Shown: positions 5,650 to 7,282 of the stretch, piece after piece | How positions within the stretch are numbered: the first letter of the stretch is position 1 | How the letters are laid out: each line of letters opens with the position of its first letter | The notes under the pieces: generated by a model | What the model saw: the letters and a program-made list of their open reading frames with translations, nothing else | The model's database searches: none | Told to the model about the DNA's origin: nothing | Program-made: the position numbers and the translations under genes | Assembly: GCA_964390795.1 (NCBI GenBank) | Contig: CAYMLQ010000312.1 | Location: 1 to 7,282 of the forward strand | Direction of reading: 5' to 3' | Source: CAYMLQ01 sp964390795 | GTDB lineage: Bacteria; Verrucomicrobiota; Kiritimatiellia; RFP12; UBA1067 | Length of the DNA stretch: 7,282 nucleotides

Positions 5650-6093
5650 TTACATGAGGAAGCGTTCGACGATGGCGGCGGCGTCGGCGACGTATACGGC
5701 GCAGGGGCGTTTCTGGTAATACGCCTCGGTGCGCTCGGCGGGCGTCGGGTCGTTCTCGGGGTTTTCGAGGCCCAACAACTGGCGGCAGACGATGCTGCCG
5801 TGCCGCTCGCGGAAGGCGCTCGCCATCTGCTGAACCACCTCGTACGTTCGCTTTTTTGCGGCGGCGTCCTGCGGGGTCTCGCTGCCATGTTTGAGACCGG
5901 CAAGCAGCGCCATGCCGGAGACCGCGCCGCACACTTCCCGCAGGCGTCCCATGCCGCCGCCGAGGCCGCAGGAGATCCGCATGGCGGTCTTTTCATCCAG
6001 CTCGAACAGGTCGCAGTAAGGCAAGAGCACGGCCTGCGAGCAGGTGCAGCCTGATTTGAACAGCGCGATCGCCTTTTCGACGCGCCCGCTCAT
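5650..6093 (-). CDS. C_GCAxxG_C_C family cysteine-rich redox protein
   Basis: The 147-residue product has the layout of the C_GCAxxG_C_C family, small proteins presumed to act in redox reactions but without a firmly known substrate. It shows CTCSQAVLLPYC at residues 16-27, SCGLGGGMGRLREVCGAVSGM at 41-61, Cys103 in the IVCRQLLG segment and Cys131 in YYQKRPCAVYVADAA. That makes seven cysteines, C16, C18, C27, C42, C55, C103 and C131. The start at 6093 is chosen because the ATG overlaps the stop of the peroxidase fusion upstream (ATGA, four bases) and the family signature begins soon after; the frame is open further upstream but only as shadow of the neighbour. There is no signal peptide or membrane segment, so it is probably cytoplasmic, in contrast to its exported partner. 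Coupled translation suggests a joint role in thiol or peroxide metabolism. Confidence 0.85.
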   Translation of the reverse strand: MSGRVEKAIALFKSGCTCSQAVLLPYCDLFELDEKTAMRISCGLGGGMGRLREVCGAVSGMALLAGLKHGSETPQDAAAKKRTYEVVQQMASAFRERHGSIVCRQLLGLENPENDPTPAERTEAYYQKRPCAVYVADAAAIVERFLM

Positions 6094-7148
6094 TTGGCCT
6101 GCAGCGCTTTCTCGATCGCCGCGATCAGCTCCGGGGCGTCGGGGGTGGTGCGCGAGCCGAAGCGCGCGATGAGCGTGCCGTCGCGGCCGACGAGGAACTT
6201 GTTGAAATTCCAGGAGACTTCGCCTCCGAGGCCGGGGTGCAGCGTGTTGTCGGTAAACCATGCGTACAGGCGGTGTTTCTCGTCACCCTTGACTTTGATT
6301 TTTCCGAAAAGGGGGAACGAGACCCCGTAGTTCAGCGAACAGAACTGCTGGATTTCCTCGTTGGTGCCCGGCTCTTGGCCTAAGAAGTCGTTGGAGGGAA
6401 AGCCCAGCAGGACAAGGCCGCGCTCGCGATAGGCCTCATACAGGTTCTGGAGGCCGGCGTACTGTTTGGTGAAGCCGCACTTGCTGGCCACATTGACGAC
6501 CAGCACGACCTTTCCCTCGTACGGGGCGAGATTCGTGCGGGTGCCGTCGATCGTCTCAACGTCGAACGTGTAGAACGCGGGAGCCGAGGGTGCCGCGCGG
6601 CTGAGCGGCACATGGATTTCCGACTTGCGCAAGAACCACAGCGTGAAGGGCGAGTTCCAGTAGACGGCATACGGCGCGCCGTTGGTGCGCCACTCGCGCT
6701 GCAGGGAGAGCCACGCGGAGAGGCGCTTCAGGCCGGCGTCATAATTGGCGCGGGAGTAGCTGCCGCGCAAACCGATGCTGGCCACAGTCGTTTCCGGCAT
6801 CGTCCGCACGGAGACGCCGTTGGTGGCCGCGAGGGCTCTCGCCGTGCCGTTGCTGCCCACGAAGAAGACCATTTCGTTGGTCGAGGCCGAGGCTTCGACA
6901 GGGACGCTCATCGCGACCTGATTGGCGTTGATGTAGTTGAAGAGCTTGCGGAAAGCCGAGCCGCGGTCTTTGAAGGCGTCGCCGGGTGCGGACGCGACCA
7001 GCGTCACACGGCCGGGAAGCGTTTTGATTTCGATCGTGCCGACGGGCGACTGCGGGTAAATGGATTCATAGGACATGGCTTTCCCTCCCGATAGCATCAT
7101 GGCCGAAGCGGCCAAGATGACGGCATTGAACCGGTTCAGACAACGCAT
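6090..7148 (-). CDS. Exported SOUL heme-binding-like domain fused to a cysteine glutathione peroxidase
   Basis: The 352-residue protein starts at 7148, with AGGTGG seven bases upstream. The earlier in-frame ATG at 7202 falls on the -35 box and is excluded. Residues 1-24 look like a signal peptide (hydrophobic NAVILAASAMML, possible cleavage after GGKA). Residues 26-182 resemble the SOUL heme-binding family: YESIYPQSPVGTIEI, then FRKLFNYINANQVAMSVPVEA at 66-86, and a tail HVPLSR. Residues 190-352 are a glutathione-peroxidase/thioredoxin-fold domain with peroxidatic Cys224 (NVASKCGFT), Gln258 (FPSNDFLGQEP), and Trp313-Asn314 (WNFNKFLV), the full catalytic tetrad. Cys270 stands at the place of the resolving cysteine of thioredoxin-dependent members. 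It would reduce hydrogen peroxide or lipid hydroperoxides outside the inner membrane; whether the SOUL part binds heme is not visible. It is the first gene of a two-gene operon. Confidence 0.9.
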   Translation of the reverse strand: MRCLNRFNAVILAASAMMLSGGKAMSYESIYPQSPVGTIEIKTLPGRVTLVASAPGDAFKDRGSAFRKLFNYINANQVAMSVPVEASASTNEMVFFVGSNGTARALAATNGVSVRTMPETTVASIGLRGSYSRANYDAGLKRLSAWLSLQREWRTNGAPYAVYWNSPFTLWFLRKSEIHVPLSRAAPSAPAFYTFDVETIDGTRTNLAPYEGKVVLVVNVASKCGFTKQYAGLQNLYEAYRERGLVLLGFPSNDFLGQEPGTNEEIQQFCSLNYGVSFPLFGKIKVKGDEKHRLYAWFTDNTLHPGLGGEVSWNFNKFLVGRDGTLIARFGSRTTPDAPELIAAIEKALQAK

Positions 7149-7173
7149 AATAACACCACCTTTGACTGGGGTG

Positions 7174-7202
7174 AGTATAGCATGTCGGCTCGTTCCAGGC
7201 AA
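7174..7202 (-). promoter_or_regulatory. Sigma70-like promoter of the SOUL-peroxidase operon
   Basis: On the minus strand TTGCCT (7197-7202) and TATACT (7174-7179) are separated by exactly 17 bases. The predicted start near 7167 leaves a leader of about 20 bases carrying the AGGTGG ribosome site before the ATG at 7148. No flanking inverted repeat that would mark an oxidative-stress operator is evident. Confidence 0.65.
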
Positions 7203-7253
7203 CCGGGCGAATCGTGCGTCCCGTCATTGGGTGCGATTGAAAAGTGTTGAAGG

Positions 7254-7282
7254 TTAGGCGGCCTTGGGGTGCGAGCGGTAGT
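7254..7282 (-). CDS. Possible 3' end of a further minus-strand gene
   Basis: One minus-strand frame entering from the right edge reads YRSHPKAA and then a TAA stop at 7254-7256. The short basic tail looks like a protein end, and the strand matches the operon to its left, which has its own promoter about 50 bases further on. Only nine codons are present, so this could be chance. Confidence 0.25.

Noticed and set aside
7149..7202. Upstream ATG at 7202 as start of the SOUL-peroxidase gene
   Set aside because: It overlaps the -35 box of a good promoter and would precede the predicted transcript start; the ATG at 7148 has a ribosome site and begins a signal peptide.

Overview
The window is high-GC bacterial DNA, scaffolded across one assembly gap (exactly 100 Ns at 5506-5605). 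Several features point tentatively to the Planctomycetes-Verrucomicrobia-Lentisphaerae-Kiritimatiellota group: an N-terminal sulfatase signature joined to a C-terminal EF-hand, an exported glycan-lyase-like protein, a distant class I phosphomannose-isomerase-like cupin, and a tandem palindromic repeat. No rRNA or other phylogenetic marker is present, so this placement is inference from gene style.

Region 1 (1-2001, minus strand) is a carbohydrate-type block transcribed leftward from a good sigma70-like promoter at 1973-2001. In transcription order it holds a sulfatase reduced to its two ends (signal peptide and N-terminal motif joined out of frame to an EF-hand tail), an exported helical-toroid lyase-like gene broken by two compensating frameshifts, and the 5' part of an apparently intact cupin/phosphomannose-isomerase-like gene that runs off the left edge. 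The block looks like a sulfated-glycan locus in decay, although assembly error could explain part of it.

Region 2 (2073-5412, plus strand) is a compact housekeeping operon: trpS, scpA (starting directly at the trpS stop), scpB (14-base overlap with scpA), and 36 bases later a membrane-anchored or lipoprotein-like protein. The C-terminal domain of that last protein strikingly resembles the signalling domain of animal Hedgehog proteins (Hedgehog/DD-peptidase fold). It keeps the zinc ligands, the catalytic Glu and the conserved second-shell His. This is the most interesting gene in the window.

Region 3 (5413-5649) lies between convergent genes. It is filled by a 32-base tandem repeat, each unit carrying a short perfect hairpin, and is interrupted by the assembly gap, so the true copy number is unknown.

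Region 4 (5650-7202, minus strand) is a two-gene redox operon with a sigma70-like promoter at 7174-7202. The first gene is an exported fusion of a SOUL heme-binding-type domain with a cysteine glutathione peroxidase. The second, overlapping it by an ATGA junction, is a C_GCAxxG_C_C-type cysteine-rich redox protein. The last 80 bases may include the 3' end of one more minus-strand gene.
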